From assembly GCF_029167625.1 (NCBI RefSeq), contig NZ_CP119145.1, forward strand, positions 3,658,001-3,722,000: a stretch of DNA of 64,000 bases, in the 5' to 3' direction. Under the pieces are notes generated by a model, which worked only from the letters and a program-made list of their open reading frames with translations, was not told the DNA's origin and ran no database searches. Origin of the DNA: Streptomyces sp. AM 4-1-1. Its GTDB lineage: Bacteria > Actinomycetota > Actinomycetes > Streptomycetales > Streptomycetaceae. Positions 8,991-18,566 of this stretch are shown here, one piece after another (position 1 is the stretch's first letter; every line of letters begins with the position of its first letter). A program made the position numbers and the translations under genes.

Positions 8991-9080
8991 GGTGTTCCTC
9001 CTGGCTGGGCACCTTCGCGCGGGTGTGCGCCGCCTCAGGTCGATTGTTCCGCCTCGGTACCGGGGCCGCGAGCGCGGAGA

Positions 9081-9100
9081 AGGGGAGGGGAGGGGAGGGG
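9081..9100 (+). repeat. AGGGG tandem tract
   Basis: Four perfect AGGGG units lie in the 246-bp gap between metG and the amidohydrolase gene, with looser G-runs on both sides. Four G4 runs with one-base loops could fold as a G-quadruplex on the plus strand, which is the non-template strand's complement for both minus-strand genes. Confidence 0.6.
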
Positions 9101-9154
9101 AGGGAGCAGAGAGGGGATAGGGAGAGGACGGACTTCGGTGCGGGGTACGGGAGA

Positions 9155-9179
9155 GGGGCGGGGCCGGTGGCCCCGCCCC
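9155..9179. terminator. Terminator hairpin after metG
   Basis: A perfect 11-bp stem (GGGGCGGGGCC and its complement) with a GGT loop lies 58 bp beyond the metG stop codon. A T-run is absent, as is usual for Streptomyces hairpin terminators. Confidence 0.7.
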
Positions 9180-9236
9180 CTCGGCGGTCTGCGGGTACGT
9201 CCTGTGCCTACGTCCCGGGGAGTCGTACGGACCCCT

Positions 9237-10841
9237 CTACGCGGGCTTCTCCTCCAGGCGCGGGAACAGCACCGCGCCCTTCGTCACCGTTGACCCCTCG
9301 GGCAGCAGCCCCCAGGTGCCCGCGTCCTGGACCCGCTGGTCGGCCAGGGCGCCCAGCGACGCCTCCGCGCCCAGCGACTCCCAGAGCTTCTGCGAGGTCT
9401 CCGGCATCACGGAGTTCAGCAGGACCGCGACCCCGCGCAGCGACTCCGCGGCCGTGTACAGGATCGTCGCGAGGCGCGCCTGGCCCTCCGGGGACTCGTC
9501 CTTGGCGACCTTCCAGGGCTCCTGCTCCGTGATGTAGCCGTTGACCTGCTTCACGAAGTCGAAGATGGCCAGGATGCCCGCCTGGAAGTCCAGCTCCTCA
9601 CCGATCTTCAGATCGGCCGCCGCGACCGCCCCGGCCAGTCCCTCCTGGACCGCCCGCTCCGCGTCGCCCGGCGCCGTGGCGGCCGGGAGCGCACCGTCGA
9701 AGTACTTGCCGACCATGGCCGCGACGCGCGACGCGAGGTTGCCGTAGTCGTTGGCCAGCTCCGACGTGTAGCGGGCCGAGAAGTCCTCCCACGAGAACGA
9801 GCCGTCGCTGCCGAACGCGATGGCCCGCAGGAAGTACCAGCGGTACGCGTCCACGCCGAAGTGCGAGGTCAGGTCCTGCGGCTTGATGCCCGTGAGGTTC
9901 GACTTCGACATCTTCTCGCCGCCGACCATCAGCCATCCGTTGGCCGCGATCCGGCCCGGCAGCGGCAGGCCCTGCGCCATCAGCATGGCCGGCCAGATGA
10001 CCGCGTGGAACCGGAGGATGTCCTTGCCGACCAGGTGCACGTCCGCCGGGAACGTCTCGTCGAACTTCTCCTGGTTGGCCCCGTACCCGACGGCCGTCGC
10101 GTAGTTGAGGAGCGCGTCCACCCAGACGTAGATGACGTGCTTCTCGTCCCACGGCACCGGGACGCCCCAGTCGAACGTGGAGCGCGAGATGGAGAGGTCC
10201 TGGAGGCCCTGCCTGACGAAGTTCACGACCTCGTTGCGGGCGGACTCGGGCTGGATGAAGCCCGGGTTGGCCTCGTAGAACTCCAGCAGCTTCGGCCCGT
10301 ACTCACTCAGCTTGAAGAAGTAGTTCTCCTCCTTGAGGATCTCCACCGGCTTCTTGTGGATCGGGCAGAGCTTGGTGCCGTCCTCCGCCTCGATCAGGTC
10401 GCCGGGGAGCTTGTACTCCTCGCAGCCCACGCAGTACGGGCCCTCGTAGCCGCCCTTGTAGATCTCGTTCTTGTCGTACAGGTCCTGCACGAACTCCTGC
10501 ACACGGTCCGTGTGCCGCTTCTCCGTCGTACGGATGAAGTCGTCGTTCGCGATGTTCAGGTGCTCCCAGAGGGGCTTCCATGCCTCCTCGACGAGCTTGT
10601 CGCACCATGCCTGGGGCGTGACGTCGTTCGCCTCGGCCGTGCGCATGATCTTCTGACCGTGCTCGTCCGTGCCGGTGAGGTACCACACCTTCTCGCCGCG
10701 CTGGCGGTGCCAGCGGGTGAGCACGTCGCCTGCGACGGTCGTGTAGGCGTGGCCCAGGTGAGGAGCGTCGTTGACGTAGTAAATGGGGGTCGAGACGTAG
10801 AACGCCGTCGCTCCCTGCTTCTCGGTTCCAGTGGCCGCCAT
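9237..10841 (-). CDS. metG: Methionine--tRNA ligase
   Basis: Charges initiator and elongator tRNA-Met in the cytoplasm; essential. At 534 residues it is a class I synthetase with the HIGH-type motif HLGH at residues 28-31 and the KMSKS loop (GEKMSKS, near 306). A zinc-binding insertion with YCVGC and LCPIH lies between. The C-terminal dimerisation domain found in some bacteria is absent, as is normal for actinobacterial enzymes of this size. The ATG at 10841 (MAATGTEKQG) was preferred to an upstream in-frame start 11 codons earlier. The gene is followed by a hairpin terminator and preceded by a 209-bp gap from trpF. Confidence 0.98.
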   Translation of the reverse strand: MAATGTEKQGATAFYVSTPIYYVNDAPHLGHAYTTVAGDVLTRWHRQRGEKVWYLTGTDEHGQKIMRTAEANDVTPQAWCDKLVEEAWKPLWEHLNIANDDFIRTTEKRHTDRVQEFVQDLYDKNEIYKGGYEGPYCVGCEEYKLPGDLIEAEDGTKLCPIHKKPVEILKEENYFFKLSEYGPKLLEFYEANPGFIQPESARNEVVNFVRQGLQDLSISRSTFDWGVPVPWDEKHVIYVWVDALLNYATAVGYGANQEKFDETFPADVHLVGKDILRFHAVIWPAMLMAQGLPLPGRIAANGWLMVGGEKMSKSNLTGIKPQDLTSHFGVDAYRWYFLRAIAFGSDGSFSWEDFSARYTSELANDYGNLASRVAAMVGKYFDGALPAATAPGDAERAVQEGLAGAVAAADLKIGEELDFQAGILAIFDFVKQVNGYITEQEPWKVAKDESPEGQARLATILYTAAESLRGVAVLLNSVMPETSQKLWESLGAEASLGALADQRVQDAGTWGLLPEGSTVTKGAVLFPRLEEKPA

Positions 10842-11029
10842 GGTCGAAATCCTAACGGTCCGTGGAACGCCCACTCACCTCGCCGGGGCGGCACCGGAAC
10901 GGACCCGGCCGATCACCCGGTACGCGACGGGCGGGCCGGTCACCCTGTTCCGTGGCGGTCGGCCGGTCCTTTCCCGCCGCGCGGCGGCGCGACCGGTCGT
11001 CCGTCACGCGGCTGTCCGACAGTCGTCCG

Positions 11030-11629
11030 TCACGCGGCGGCCCGGACGGCTTCGGTGAAGGCCGTGATCAGCGCGGGGGCCTTCACACCGCGGCTGACCT
11101 CGATCCCGCTCGACACGTCGACCCCCCAGGGGCGGGTGGCACGGATCGCGTCGCCGACGTTGTCCGGGGTGAGACCGCCCGCGAGGAGCCACTTCTCGGC
11201 AGCGGCGGGCGACGGGCGACGGCTCCAGTCCCAGGGCAGCCCCGCCCCCGGGACCGGTGCGTCGAGCAGCAGGATGTCCTCGCCCCGCTCGCCGTGGCGC
11301 GGCAGCGGTTCGCGGTACGCGGCGCCCCGGATCAGGGTGCATCCGGTGTCCGCGAGCCGCTCGTAGAAGGAACGGTCCTCCGAGCCGTGCAACTGGACGG
11401 CTCGGACACCCGTGGCGTCCACCAGGGCGCGGACGTCATCCGACGGCTGGTCGCGGAAGACCCCGACGGTCAGCACGCCCTCGGGCACACGGCGGATCAG
11501 CCGGGCCGCCGTGCTCGCGTCGATGCGACGGGGGCTCTCGGCGAACACGAACCCGATCGCGTCGACCTCCGCCTCGACCGCGGTGTCGACGTCCTGTTCG
11601 GTGCGGAGACCGCACACCTTGATGAACAT
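11030..11629 (-). CDS. trpF: Phosphoribosylanthranilate isomerase
   Basis: Converts phosphoribosylanthranilate to CdRP, the third step of tryptophan synthesis. The 199-residue TIM barrel has the catalytic Cys in KVCGLR (residue 6), the catalytic Asp in LLLDAPVPG (near 122), GFVFAESPRRI and the phosphate-binding end DVSSGIE. The ATG at 11629 fits the family start. No other trp gene adjoins. Most Streptomyces lack a dedicated trpF and use the dual HisA/TrpF enzyme PriA, so a free-standing, apparently intact trpF is unusual. Upstream by 11 bp is the 3' end of a broken LysE-type exporter gene, which was probably once in the same transcript. Confidence 0.93.
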   Translation of the reverse strand: MFIKVCGLRTEQDVDTAVEAEVDAIGFVFAESPRRIDASTAARLIRRVPEGVLTVGVFRDQPSDDVRALVDATGVRAVQLHGSEDRSFYERLADTGCTLIRGAAYREPLPRHGERGEDILLLDAPVPGAGLPWDWSRRPSPAAAEKWLLAGGLTPDNVGDAIRATRPWGVDVSSGIEVSRGVKAPALITAFTEAVRAAA

Positions 11630-11640
11630 CCTGCTCCCTG

Positions 11641-11731
11641 TCAGCTGTTCGCGAGGGCGAGTTGCACACCGGTGCCGACGAAGGCGACGGCAAGGGCCCG
11701 GCGCACCCACCCAATCACCTCGGGACGATTG
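11641..11731 (-). pseudogene. C-terminal relic of a LysE-type exporter
   Basis: About 30 residues with the look of a LysE/RhtB last helix remain (RPEVIGWVRRALAVAFVG, then TGVQLALA and stop). Upstream the frame runs into a Pro/Ile-rich translation of a GGGGAT minisatellite, so the rest of the gene has been lost or replaced. The stop is 11 bp before the trpF start. Confidence 0.55.
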
Positions 11732-11820
11732 ATCACATCGTCCCGGATGGGGATGGGGACGGGGATGGGGACGAGGACCGGGATGGGGATGGGATGGGGA
11801 TGAGGGGTGAGGGAAGGGAA
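11721..11820. repeat. Hairpin plus GGGGAT/GGGGAC minisatellite
   Basis: A perfect 9-bp inverted repeat (CGGGACGAT, 7-nt loop TGATCAC, ATCGTCCCG; 11721-11745) is followed at once by about ten degenerate GGGGAT or GGGGAC units up to about 11815. The tract separates the LysE relic from non-coding sequence upstream and offers many G-runs on the plus strand. Confidence 0.7.
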
Positions 11821-11976
11821 CGGGGGCGGAAACGTGCGGAGGGCCCCTCCCGGGGTGTGAGCGGGAGTGGGCCCTCTTGCTGCCGGCCACCTGGTCACCT
11901 GGCCACCTGTCCGACGGCACGCGGCGCCGATCGCGTGGGGGCGTGGCGTCAGGCGTCACGCGTCGGACATCGGGTG

Positions 11977-13638
11977 TCAGGTGTTGTCGGTGGCCTCGGG
12001 CGCCTCCGGCGCCTCGGCCGGGCGGGTGGTGGCCAGCCAGGCGGGGAGCGCGGCCAGGATCTCCCGGTAGAACGCCTTGTCCGCGATGGCGCGCGGGGCC
12101 GGGCCCGCGTGGAAGAACCCGACGTTGTCGGCTCCCAGCTTCCGCAGGAAGTCGAAGCCCTTCGACTCGTGCTCACCGAACGCGACGAACTGGAAGAACA
12201 GCGGCACGCGCGCCGCGTCGGCCAGTGCCTGCTTGGCGGCCTGCCGGGCGTCCGGAGGGCCGTCCGTCTGGAAGATCACCAGGGCCGGACCGGTGGCCTG
12301 CGACTTCTCGTAGTGGGCGACGATCTCCTCGACGGCACGGTGGTAGTGGGTACGGCCGAGACGGCCCAGGCCCGCGTGGAGTTCGTCGACCCTGCCCTCG
12401 TGGTCGGTGAGGTCGATCGTGCCGGTGCCGTCGATGTCGGTGGAGAAGAAGACGACGGGCACGGTGGCGGTCTCGTCCAGGTGCGCGGCGAGGGCGAGCG
12501 CGCGGTCGCCCAGGTGCTGGGCGCTGCCGTCCCTGTAGAACGGGCGCATGGAGCCGGACCGGTCGAGCACCAGGTACACGGTGGCGCGGAGGCCGGTGAG
12601 CCCGTGTGCCCTGAGTCCGGCCTGGGCCGCCTTGTACGGGTCGACGAGACCGGGGGCGCGGGACTTGACCCGGGCCAGGGAGAGGGCGGGCCGGGGACTG
12701 GGACCGGGGGCCGCGGCGGGGGTGGTCGCCGGGGTGGTGGTGACCGGGAGTGCGGGCTCGGGGGCGGGAGTGGGCTCCGAACCGACGGTGACCGCGGCGG
12801 TCGGTTCGGGACCGACGGTGACCGCGGCGGTCGGCTCGGAACCGGGGATGGTTTCGGGGGCGGTCTCGGGGACGCCCCCCGTGGTCGGCGCGGGGGTGGA
12901 CTCCGCGGTCGGCTCGGGCGTCCGCTCGGGTTCGGGGGCGCCGCCGGTCTCTTCGGGGGTTCCGTCGGCCTTGAGGGGCGCGGGTTCGGTCTCGGGTTCC
13001 TGGTCGGCCTGGGCAGTCTGTTCCGGTACGGGGCCGGGGGCCGGGCTCGACGCGGGTTCCGGTACGTCCGCCGTGACCGGCTCCGGGTCCAGCGCGATGG
13101 TGATCGGCTCCGGGGCGGCCACCGGCTCGCCGACCGGTTCCGCCGGTTCCGCCGGTCCCGTCAGCCCTGTCGGTTCCGTCGCTTCCGTTCGTTCCGCCGA
13201 CTCTGCGGACTTCGTCGGTTCGGGGGCCGACGACTGTTCAGGGACCGTGGGGGTGCGTGCGGACGTGGCCGCCTTGTCGAAGGCCGCAGCGACCAGGTCG
13301 GCCGCCAGGCCGTGGGTGCCGTGGGTTCCGTCGGTGTCGTCCGCGTCCCCGGTGCTCCTGGTGCTGTCCGAGCCGCCGCCGACGCTGTTCGACGGACGGG
13401 TGCGGGTCGAGCCCTCCGACGCCGTGGCGGAGGCCGACGCGGGCTCCGGCACCCGTTCCGATTCCGGCTTCGTGCCGGACCCGGACAGTGATTCCGCTTC
13501 CGGCGCGGACGCCGGTTCCTGCTTCGCCTCCGTGGGCTGCGTGCGTTCGGTCTGGGGCGGGACGGTGGCCGTTGCCGCGTCGTCCTGCTCCGTACGGTCG
13601 CGTCCAAACACCTTGCGCAGCAAGCTCCGAATGCCCAT
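11977..13638 (-). CDS. VWA domain protein, TerF-like
   Basis: 553 residues in two parts. Residues about 20-320 are a disordered Pro/Glu/Ala/Thr-rich region with a 10-residue repeat (EPTAAVTVG) encoded by a near-perfect 30-bp duplication at about 12775-12845. The C-terminal 215 residues form a von Willebrand A domain of the TerF type with the MIDAS motif LDRSGSM near 358, then [12 protein letters not shown] and [12 protein letters not shown]. Ter proteins of this kind take part in calcium-linked membrane stress or tellurite response. No transmembrane helix is seen. The start at 13638 ([12 protein letters not shown]) gives a conserved basic opening; an in-frame ATG six codons upstream is also possible. 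Confidence 0.85.
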   Translation of the reverse strand: MGIRSLLRKVFGRDRTEQDDAATATVPPQTERTQPTEAKQEPASAPEAESLSGSGTKPESERVPEPASASATASEGSTRTRPSNSVGGGSDSTRSTGDADDTDGTHGTHGLAADLVAAAFDKAATSARTPTVPEQSSAPEPTKSAESAERTEATEPTGLTGPAEPAEPVGEPVAAPEPITIALDPEPVTADVPEPASSPAPGPVPEQTAQADQEPETEPAPLKADGTPEETGGAPEPERTPEPTAESTPAPTTGGVPETAPETIPGSEPTAAVTVGPEPTAAVTVGSEPTPAPEPALPVTTTPATTPAAAPGPSPRPALSLARVKSRAPGLVDPYKAAQAGLRAHGLTGLRATVYLVLDRSGSMRPFYRDGSAQHLGDRALALAAHLDETATVPVVFFSTDIDGTGTIDLTDHEGRVDELHAGLGRLGRTHYHRAVEEIVAHYEKSQATGPALVIFQTDGPPDARQAAKQALADAARVPLFFQFVAFGEHESKGFDFLRKLGADNVGFFHAGPAPRAIADKAFYREILAALPAWLATTRPAEAPEAPEATDNT

Positions 13639-13834
13639 GGGCGAGGCCTTTCGCATGAGTTGGGTGCGATACATGTCCGTCTGCGGGAATTGATCCCTGG
13701 CCAGGGCGGATACGTAAGGTTAGCGGCCGAACGGGGCACTGCCACGGCGTGGCCCGACCCTGACGCACTGTCAGTGACGGCGGTGTGCCGTCCTCCGCTC
13801 CTGGCGGCCGACGATGTCGCGCCCGGTCACGCCG

Positions 13835-16171
13835 TCACGGCCGAGGTGACGCGATGGCCCTGGCCGCCGCGACCTCCTGGTGCAGTGGTTCCAGCACCCC
13901 GTCCGCGCCCTCGTCCCCACTGCCGCCCGTACCGCCGTCTCCGCCGCCCTTTCCGGCTCCGCGCGACGGGGTCCGCACCTCCACCAGCACCTCGCTCGCG
14001 CGTATGCCCGCGGCGAGCCCGCGCAGCTCGCGCTGGATCGCGGCCACTTCCGACGGGGGTGGTTCGGGCGCTCCGTGGTTGACCCGGACGCGGGCCGCCG
14101 TGGTCGCGTCGACGATCCGTTCGACGGCGACGACCAGTGGCCACCAGGCGGCGGCCCGGGTGCCCACCGGCGGCGGCTCGGTCAGCGCGCGCTGGAACTC
14201 GGACCGTACGACCGACAGATCGCGGTAGATGCGCCGTCGGGCGCGCACCCGTTCACCCTGGTCGATCCGGCCGACCCGCTCACCGCTCGGGTCGAAGGCG
14301 TACCCGACGTAGTCCGCGATGTCCGTGACCGCGTCCGCGAGCCGGTGACCGACCCTGCTGTGCCAGCTCTCCGGCCACAGCAGATAGCCCGCCACCAGGA
14401 CGATCCCGCAACCGATCAGGCTGTCCAGGAAACGTGGCTGGACCAGGCCGACGCCCTGCCGGTTCAGCAGGTCGGACAGGAGCAGGATGACCGGGGTGAT
14501 GGCCGCCGTCTGGAACGCGTACCCCTTCGCGGTGAACGCCGGGATCAGCGCGGCGAGCACCACCATCACCGGGACGTCCCACCATCCGATCGGCACTTCG
14601 GCCAGCACCGGGGCCGCGATCACCAGACCGGCCGCCGTGCCCACCGCGCGGAGTACGGCCCGGGAGAACACCGAACCGAAGTCGGGCTTGAGGACGAAGG
14701 TGACGGTCAGCGCCACCCAGTAGGAGCGGGGCACGTCCACCAGCGACACCAGGGCCTGTGCCAGCCCGATGCAGACCGCGAGCCGTAGCCCGTACCGCCA
14801 GGACGGCCGGGAGAGCAGCACATCGCGGGTGATGCGCCGGACGCGTACGCCGAGCGCGGCGGGCCGGCCGAGGCGGTCGTCGACGTTGTGCGGGTCGGGT
14901 TCGGCTCCGTGCACCACGGCCGTCGCATGGCGCAGCGCGCTGTCCACGGCGCGGGTGGCCGCGGAGTCGGGGGCGGGCAGCCCGGATTCGGTGTGCCCGG
15001 TGCGGTTCTCCTCGACCGCGTCGGCGAGGGCCCGCACGGCGTCCGGGACCCCGGGCGGCAGCGGGCGTCGTCGCAGATGCACGGCGGGTGCCGCCTCGAC
15101 GAGCGGGATGACGACGTTGAGCTGGGAGAGCAGCCGCACCATGGGGGCGCTGCGGCCGTGGTAGCGGGCGCGGCGGGCGAGGATCAGGTCGTACGAGGTG
15201 TTGAGCGACTGGGTGACGTCCTGACGCCGCGCCTCGTACGCGTCGGTGCCCGCGGTCGCGAGCATGTCGGCGACCGCGCGGTAGGTGTTCGCGACGGCGA
15301 CCCGTTCGGGCAGCTTGCCGCGCAGCGGCCAGGCCAGCAGTGTCAGCGCCAGGACCACCAGGCCGCCGGCCGTCAGCAGCAGCGGGGCCTTCCACCAGGG
15401 GTCCGGCATCGGGAGACCGGCACCGACGACGGAGTTGAGGAGGAGCAGCAGTCCGGACACGGAGGCGACGGCGCCGATCGTCGACATCATTCCGGAGATG
15501 AGGCCGATGACCGTCAGTGCGACGACGGCCGTCCAGCCCGCTCCGTACACCAGCGTGCCGAGCATGATGCCGAGGGCGCCGAACAGTTGCGGTACGGCGA
15601 TGTTGAGCACGCGCATCCGGTACGCGTCGGCGGTGTCACCGATGACTCCGGAGAGCGCGCCCATGGAGACGAGTGCGCCGTACGCCGGGCGGTCGGTGGC
15701 GAAGCCGACGGCGAGGGGGGCGGACAGTGCGACGGCGGCGCGGGCGACGGCGGCCCAGGGGATGGGGGCGTTCTTCGGACGGAGCCCGCTGAGCAGCCAG
15801 GGGGGTGGTGTCGCACGCTTCAGGACGTGGCGGGTCGATCCGGTCCGGTGAGGTGGGCGGGCTCCGCGTGGCGGCCGGGCCTTGCGGGCCGGGCGGACTT
15901 CGCGGGCCGGGTGAGCTTCGCCGGGCAGGTGGTGGGCTCTGGCGCTCGGACCGTCCGGGCCGCCCTGACCGCCCGGGTCGTCCGGGCCGCCCTGACCGCC
16001 CGGGTCGTCCGGGCCGCTCGGACCGCTCGCACCGTCTGGGCCGCTCGGGCCGCTCGCACCGTCTGGGCCGCTCGGACCGCTCGGACGGTCAGTGCTGTCA
16101 GGGGCTTCCGGGTCGTCCTCCTCGTCGTTGTGGTCCTTCCGGCTCCTCCGGTCGGTGCCGTCCTCGGCCAA
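13835..16171 (-). CDS. FUSC family membrane protein (aromatic-acid-exporter-like)
   Basis: 778 residues. An N-terminal tail of about 115 residues contains collagen-like repeats of 9 residues (PSGPDGASG and GPDDPGGQG, each at least twice), encoded by a 27-bp minisatellite. Two membrane blocks of several helices each follow (about 135-290 and about 455-600), with a cytoplasmic region between, and a soluble C-terminal domain. This layout matches FUSC/YccC/AaeB-like exporters of aromatic acids or related compounds; substrate unknown. The repetitive tail is not needed for transport in relatives. The gene stands 196 bp upstream of the VWA gene on the same strand. Confidence 0.85.
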   Translation of the reverse strand: MAEDGTDRRSRKDHNDEEDDPEAPDSTDRPSGPSGPDGASGPSGPDGASGPSGPDDPGGQGGPDDPGGQGGPDGPSARAHHLPGEAHPAREVRPARKARPPRGARPPHRTGSTRHVLKRATPPPWLLSGLRPKNAPIPWAAVARAAVALSAPLAVGFATDRPAYGALVSMGALSGVIGDTADAYRMRVLNIAVPQLFGALGIMLGTLVYGAGWTAVVALTVIGLISGMMSTIGAVASVSGLLLLLNSVVGAGLPMPDPWWKAPLLLTAGGLVVLALTLLAWPLRGKLPERVAVANTYRAVADMLATAGTDAYEARRQDVTQSLNTSYDLILARRARYHGRSAPMVRLLSQLNVVIPLVEAAPAVHLRRRPLPPGVPDAVRALADAVEENRTGHTESGLPAPDSAATRAVDSALRHATAVVHGAEPDPHNVDDRLGRPAALGVRVRRITRDVLLSRPSWRYGLRLAVCIGLAQALVSLVDVPRSYWVALTVTFVLKPDFGSVFSRAVLRAVGTAAGLVIAAPVLAEVPIGWWDVPVMVVLAALIPAFTAKGYAFQTAAITPVILLLSDLLNRQGVGLVQPRFLDSLIGCGIVLVAGYLLWPESWHSRVGHRLADAVTDIADYVGYAFDPSGERVGRIDQGERVRARRRIYRDLSVVRSEFQRALTEPPPVGTRAAAWWPLVVAVERIVDATTAARVRVNHGAPEPPPSEVAAIQRELRGLAAGIRASEVLVEVRTPSRGAGKGGGDGGTGGSGDEGADGVLEPLHQEVAAARAIASPRP

Positions 16172-16285
16172 CGCGCGCTCCCTCGGCTTCCGGTCCCGTC
16201 AGCTCCGGTGACCCTCGACCGTCGCTGTCGCAGCAGCTTATGGGGGATTGCCCTGTGTTCGCCCCGTCCGGCCCGTCCGCCCTCC

Positions 16286-17230
16286 TCAGAGCATGAACAC
16301 GGTCTTGCCGCGAGCGCCGCCGGCGCGGTTGCGGTCCAGGGCCTGTGGGGCCTTCTCCAGCGGGAGTTCGGTTTCGATGGGCACGGTCAGCGCTCCCTCG
16401 GCGGCCCCGGCGGCGAGCACGTCGAGCAGATCGGGCGCGGGATCGAGGACGAAGTCGACGGCCGCCACGCAGGGGGAGGTCTCCGCCCGCTCGGCGGCAC
16501 CGCGGGTGGAGACGGCGACGCCCCCGTCGTGGACCAGGCCGGCGTGGGCGGCGAACGCCTCCGCGTCCGTGGTGACCAGGTCGACCAGCGCTTCGACACC
16601 GTCCGGGAAGGCGTTCCGCACCCCCTCTTCGAGCGGGACGGATGTGGTGTCGATGGTGACGGCCGCGCCCAGGGCGGTCATCCGGTGCCGCTCGTCCCCG
16701 CGTACCGCCGCCAGGACGCGGATGCCGTGGGCGGACGCGAGCTGGGTCAGACAACTGCCGACACCGCCCGCCGCCCCGATGACCAGCAGTGACTCCCCGC
16801 AGGCGACGGACACGGAGTCCAGGATCTGGGCGGCCGTCATACCGGCGGACGGCAGCGCCGCCGCGACGGGGAGCGGCAGACCGTCCGGGACGAGGGTGAT
16901 CACCGAGTCCTGCGGTACGCAGACGTACTCGCAGTACGTTCCGGCGCCGACGGGCGGGCGCGACACCCGGCCGAACACCGGGTCGCCCACCCGGAAGCGG
17001 CTCCTGCCATGGCCGACCATGTCGACCCGGCCCGCGAAGTCGACACCCATGACCAGGGGGAACACATGGGGTGCGGTGCTCTCCAGGGAGCCGTCCGCGC
17101 ACTGCCAGTCGAGCGGGTTGAGTGCCGTGTACTCGATCTTCACCCGGACCTCGCCCGCCGCGGGGTCCGGCTTCGGGACCTCGGTCAGCACGGGCTCGGC
17201 CCGGAACGCGTCGACGGCGATCGCTCGCAT
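16286..17230 (-). CDS. NADP-dependent quinone oxidoreductase-like protein (MDR superfamily)
   Basis: A 314-residue zinc-free medium-chain dehydrogenase. The GroES-like domain has EVRVKIEYTALNPLDWQ and VMGVDFAGRVDMVG; the Rossmann domain has the nucleotide-binding LLVIGAAGGVGSCLTQLA (about 143-160). No structural-zinc cysteine cluster is present, which points to quinone or enone reduction rather than alcohol oxidation. The start ATG at 17230 gives the family opening (MRAIAVDAF). The gene looks monocistronic, with 114 bp to the FUSC gene and 232 bp upstream. Confidence 0.9.
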   Translation of the reverse strand: MRAIAVDAFRAEPVLTEVPKPDPAAGEVRVKIEYTALNPLDWQCADGSLESTAPHVFPLVMGVDFAGRVDMVGHGRSRFRVGDPVFGRVSRPPVGAGTYCEYVCVPQDSVITLVPDGLPLPVAAALPSAGMTAAQILDSVSVACGESLLVIGAAGGVGSCLTQLASAHGIRVLAAVRGDERHRMTALGAAVTIDTTSVPLEEGVRNAFPDGVEALVDLVTTDAEAFAAHAGLVHDGGVAVSTRGAAERAETSPCVAAVDFVLDPAPDLLDVLAAGAAEGALTVPIETELPLEKAPQALDRNRAGGARGKTVFML

Positions 17231-17343
17231 ACGGAAGACCTCTCACTCGCCCCGACCTGTCGGCCCGACAGTCACGGATTCCACTCTCGCCCGGAGCGCC
17301 CGCCGCCGCACGTCGGACTCACCCGTACCGCACGGCCCGTCAG

Positions 17344-17446
17344 GTGCGATCCGTTGAGTGCGATCTGGGTGTGATCGGCGTGCGTGCGTTCCGGTGAGTG
17401 CGATCCGTGGGTGTGAGCGGCGAGGGCGTGACCGGCGAGTGCGATC
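17344..17446. repeat. Four GTGCGATC repeats upstream of the oxidoreductase gene
   Basis: GTGCGATC occurs at 17344, 17358, 17398 and 17439, each followed by a similar G/T-rich stretch, in the gap before the oxidoreductase gene. The spacings (14, 40, 41 bp) are close to whole or near-whole helical turns for the outer three. It may be an operator array or simply decayed tandem repeats. Confidence 0.45.
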
Positions 17447-17462
17447 GGTGGGGCGCGGTCCG

Positions 17463-18497
17463 TCAGCCGGTGTGCAGGGACAGTTCGACGAGCAGCGCGC
17501 GGTGATCGGTGCCCGCGAGATGGCGGAAGCGCGCGGAGCGTACGGAGAAGTGGTCGCTGACCAGCACATGGTCGATCTGGGTGCGCAGGGGTGTGGTGCG
17601 GTCGGCGGGCCAGGAGTACGCGCGGTACGCGCCCGCGATCCGGGCGCTGTCGTGCAGTCCGCCCGCGTCGAGGACGGCACGGAACGCGGCGTGGTCCTGG
17701 GAGGCGTTGAAGTCTCCCGCGAGGACGGTGCGTTCGCCCCTGGTCCCGGCGGCGAAGTCGCGTACCCGGCCCAGCTCCTCGCTCCAGTCGTCCACTCCGC
17801 CGGGGACGGGCGGCAGCGGATGTGCGAGCTGGAGCCGGACGTCCCGGCCCGCGACGGTGGCGACGGCACCCGGCATCGCCATCCGCCCGTCGATCCGGTC
17901 CGCCGGGCGGAGCGGAAACCGGCTGAGGATCGCCGAGCCGAGCGAACCGTCGAGCCGGACCACCTCGCGGTACGGGTACGTGGTGTGCGGGACGCGGGCG
18001 GCGAGGGCGTCCGCGCAGTCGAAGTCGCATTCCTCGACGAAGACCACGTCGGGGCGGTCCCGGCCGAGTGTGCCGATCAGGGCGTCCGTCGCGCCGCCGA
18101 ACTCCACGTTGGCGGTGAGCACGCGCAGCTCGGCGACCACCGGCCCCCGGGCGCCGGTGGTGCCGGGACCGTACGGGCGCGCGTACCAGCCGGTGGCGCA
18201 GAGGAGGACGACCGCCCACACCATGCCGGTACGCCAACGGGCCGGTACCGCGAGTCCGAAGGCCAGCCCGGCCGGGACGAGCAGCCAGGGCAGGAAGGCG
18301 AGGGCCTGCGGAACGGGTGTGATGCCGTCCGCGTCGCATGCCCGGAAGGCGATGACGACGGTGACACCGAGCAGCAGCAGGGCGGAGGACCAGAAGGCGG
18401 CCCGCCGACACCTCGGACCGCGTCCCCGCCCCGGCTCCGTCACTTCCCCTTCGCCTCCTTCTCCCCGTTCTCCCTCTTCGGCCTCCCCCTCGGCCAC
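17463..18497 (-). CDS. Endonuclease/exonuclease/phosphatase family membrane protein
   Basis: 344 residues: an acidic/glycine-rich start, three hydrophobic helices (about 33-110) and an extracytoplasmic EEP domain. The catalytic set is clear: LTANVEFG, the metal-binding FVEEC, LAGDFNASQ, QIDHVLVS and TDHRAL. EEP proteins of this membrane type may cleave phosphodiesters or phospholipids; the substrate is unknown. The GTG at 18497 opens the longest frame, but a GTG at 18443 follows GGAGG by 10 bases and would remove the odd Glu/Gly-rich leader, so the true start is uncertain. Confidence 0.85.
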   Translation of the reverse strand: MAEGEAEEGERGEGGEGEVTEPGRGRGPRCRRAAFWSSALLLLGVTVVIAFRACDADGITPVPQALAFLPWLLVPAGLAFGLAVPARWRTGMVWAVVLLCATGWYARPYGPGTTGARGPVVAELRVLTANVEFGGATDALIGTLGRDRPDVVFVEECDFDCADALAARVPHTTYPYREVVRLDGSLGSAILSRFPLRPADRIDGRMAMPGAVATVAGRDVRLQLAHPLPPVPGGVDDWSEELGRVRDFAAGTRGERTVLAGDFNASQDHAAFRAVLDAGGLHDSARIAGAYRAYSWPADRTTPLRTQIDHVLVSDHFSVRSARFRHLAGTDHRALLVELSLHTG

Positions 18498-18566
18498 TTC
18501 GTATCGCTCTCGGGGCTGTGCACCCAGGTCAGTCCTTCCCCGGAAAGCACCTGAGCCTCCGCCCGC

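Noticed and set aside
11662..13491. A 609-codon plus-strand frame opposite the VWA gene
   Set aside because: Gly/Arg/Val-rich antisense translation of the VWA gene's repetitive half; no domain, and the other strand encodes a clear MIDAS motif.
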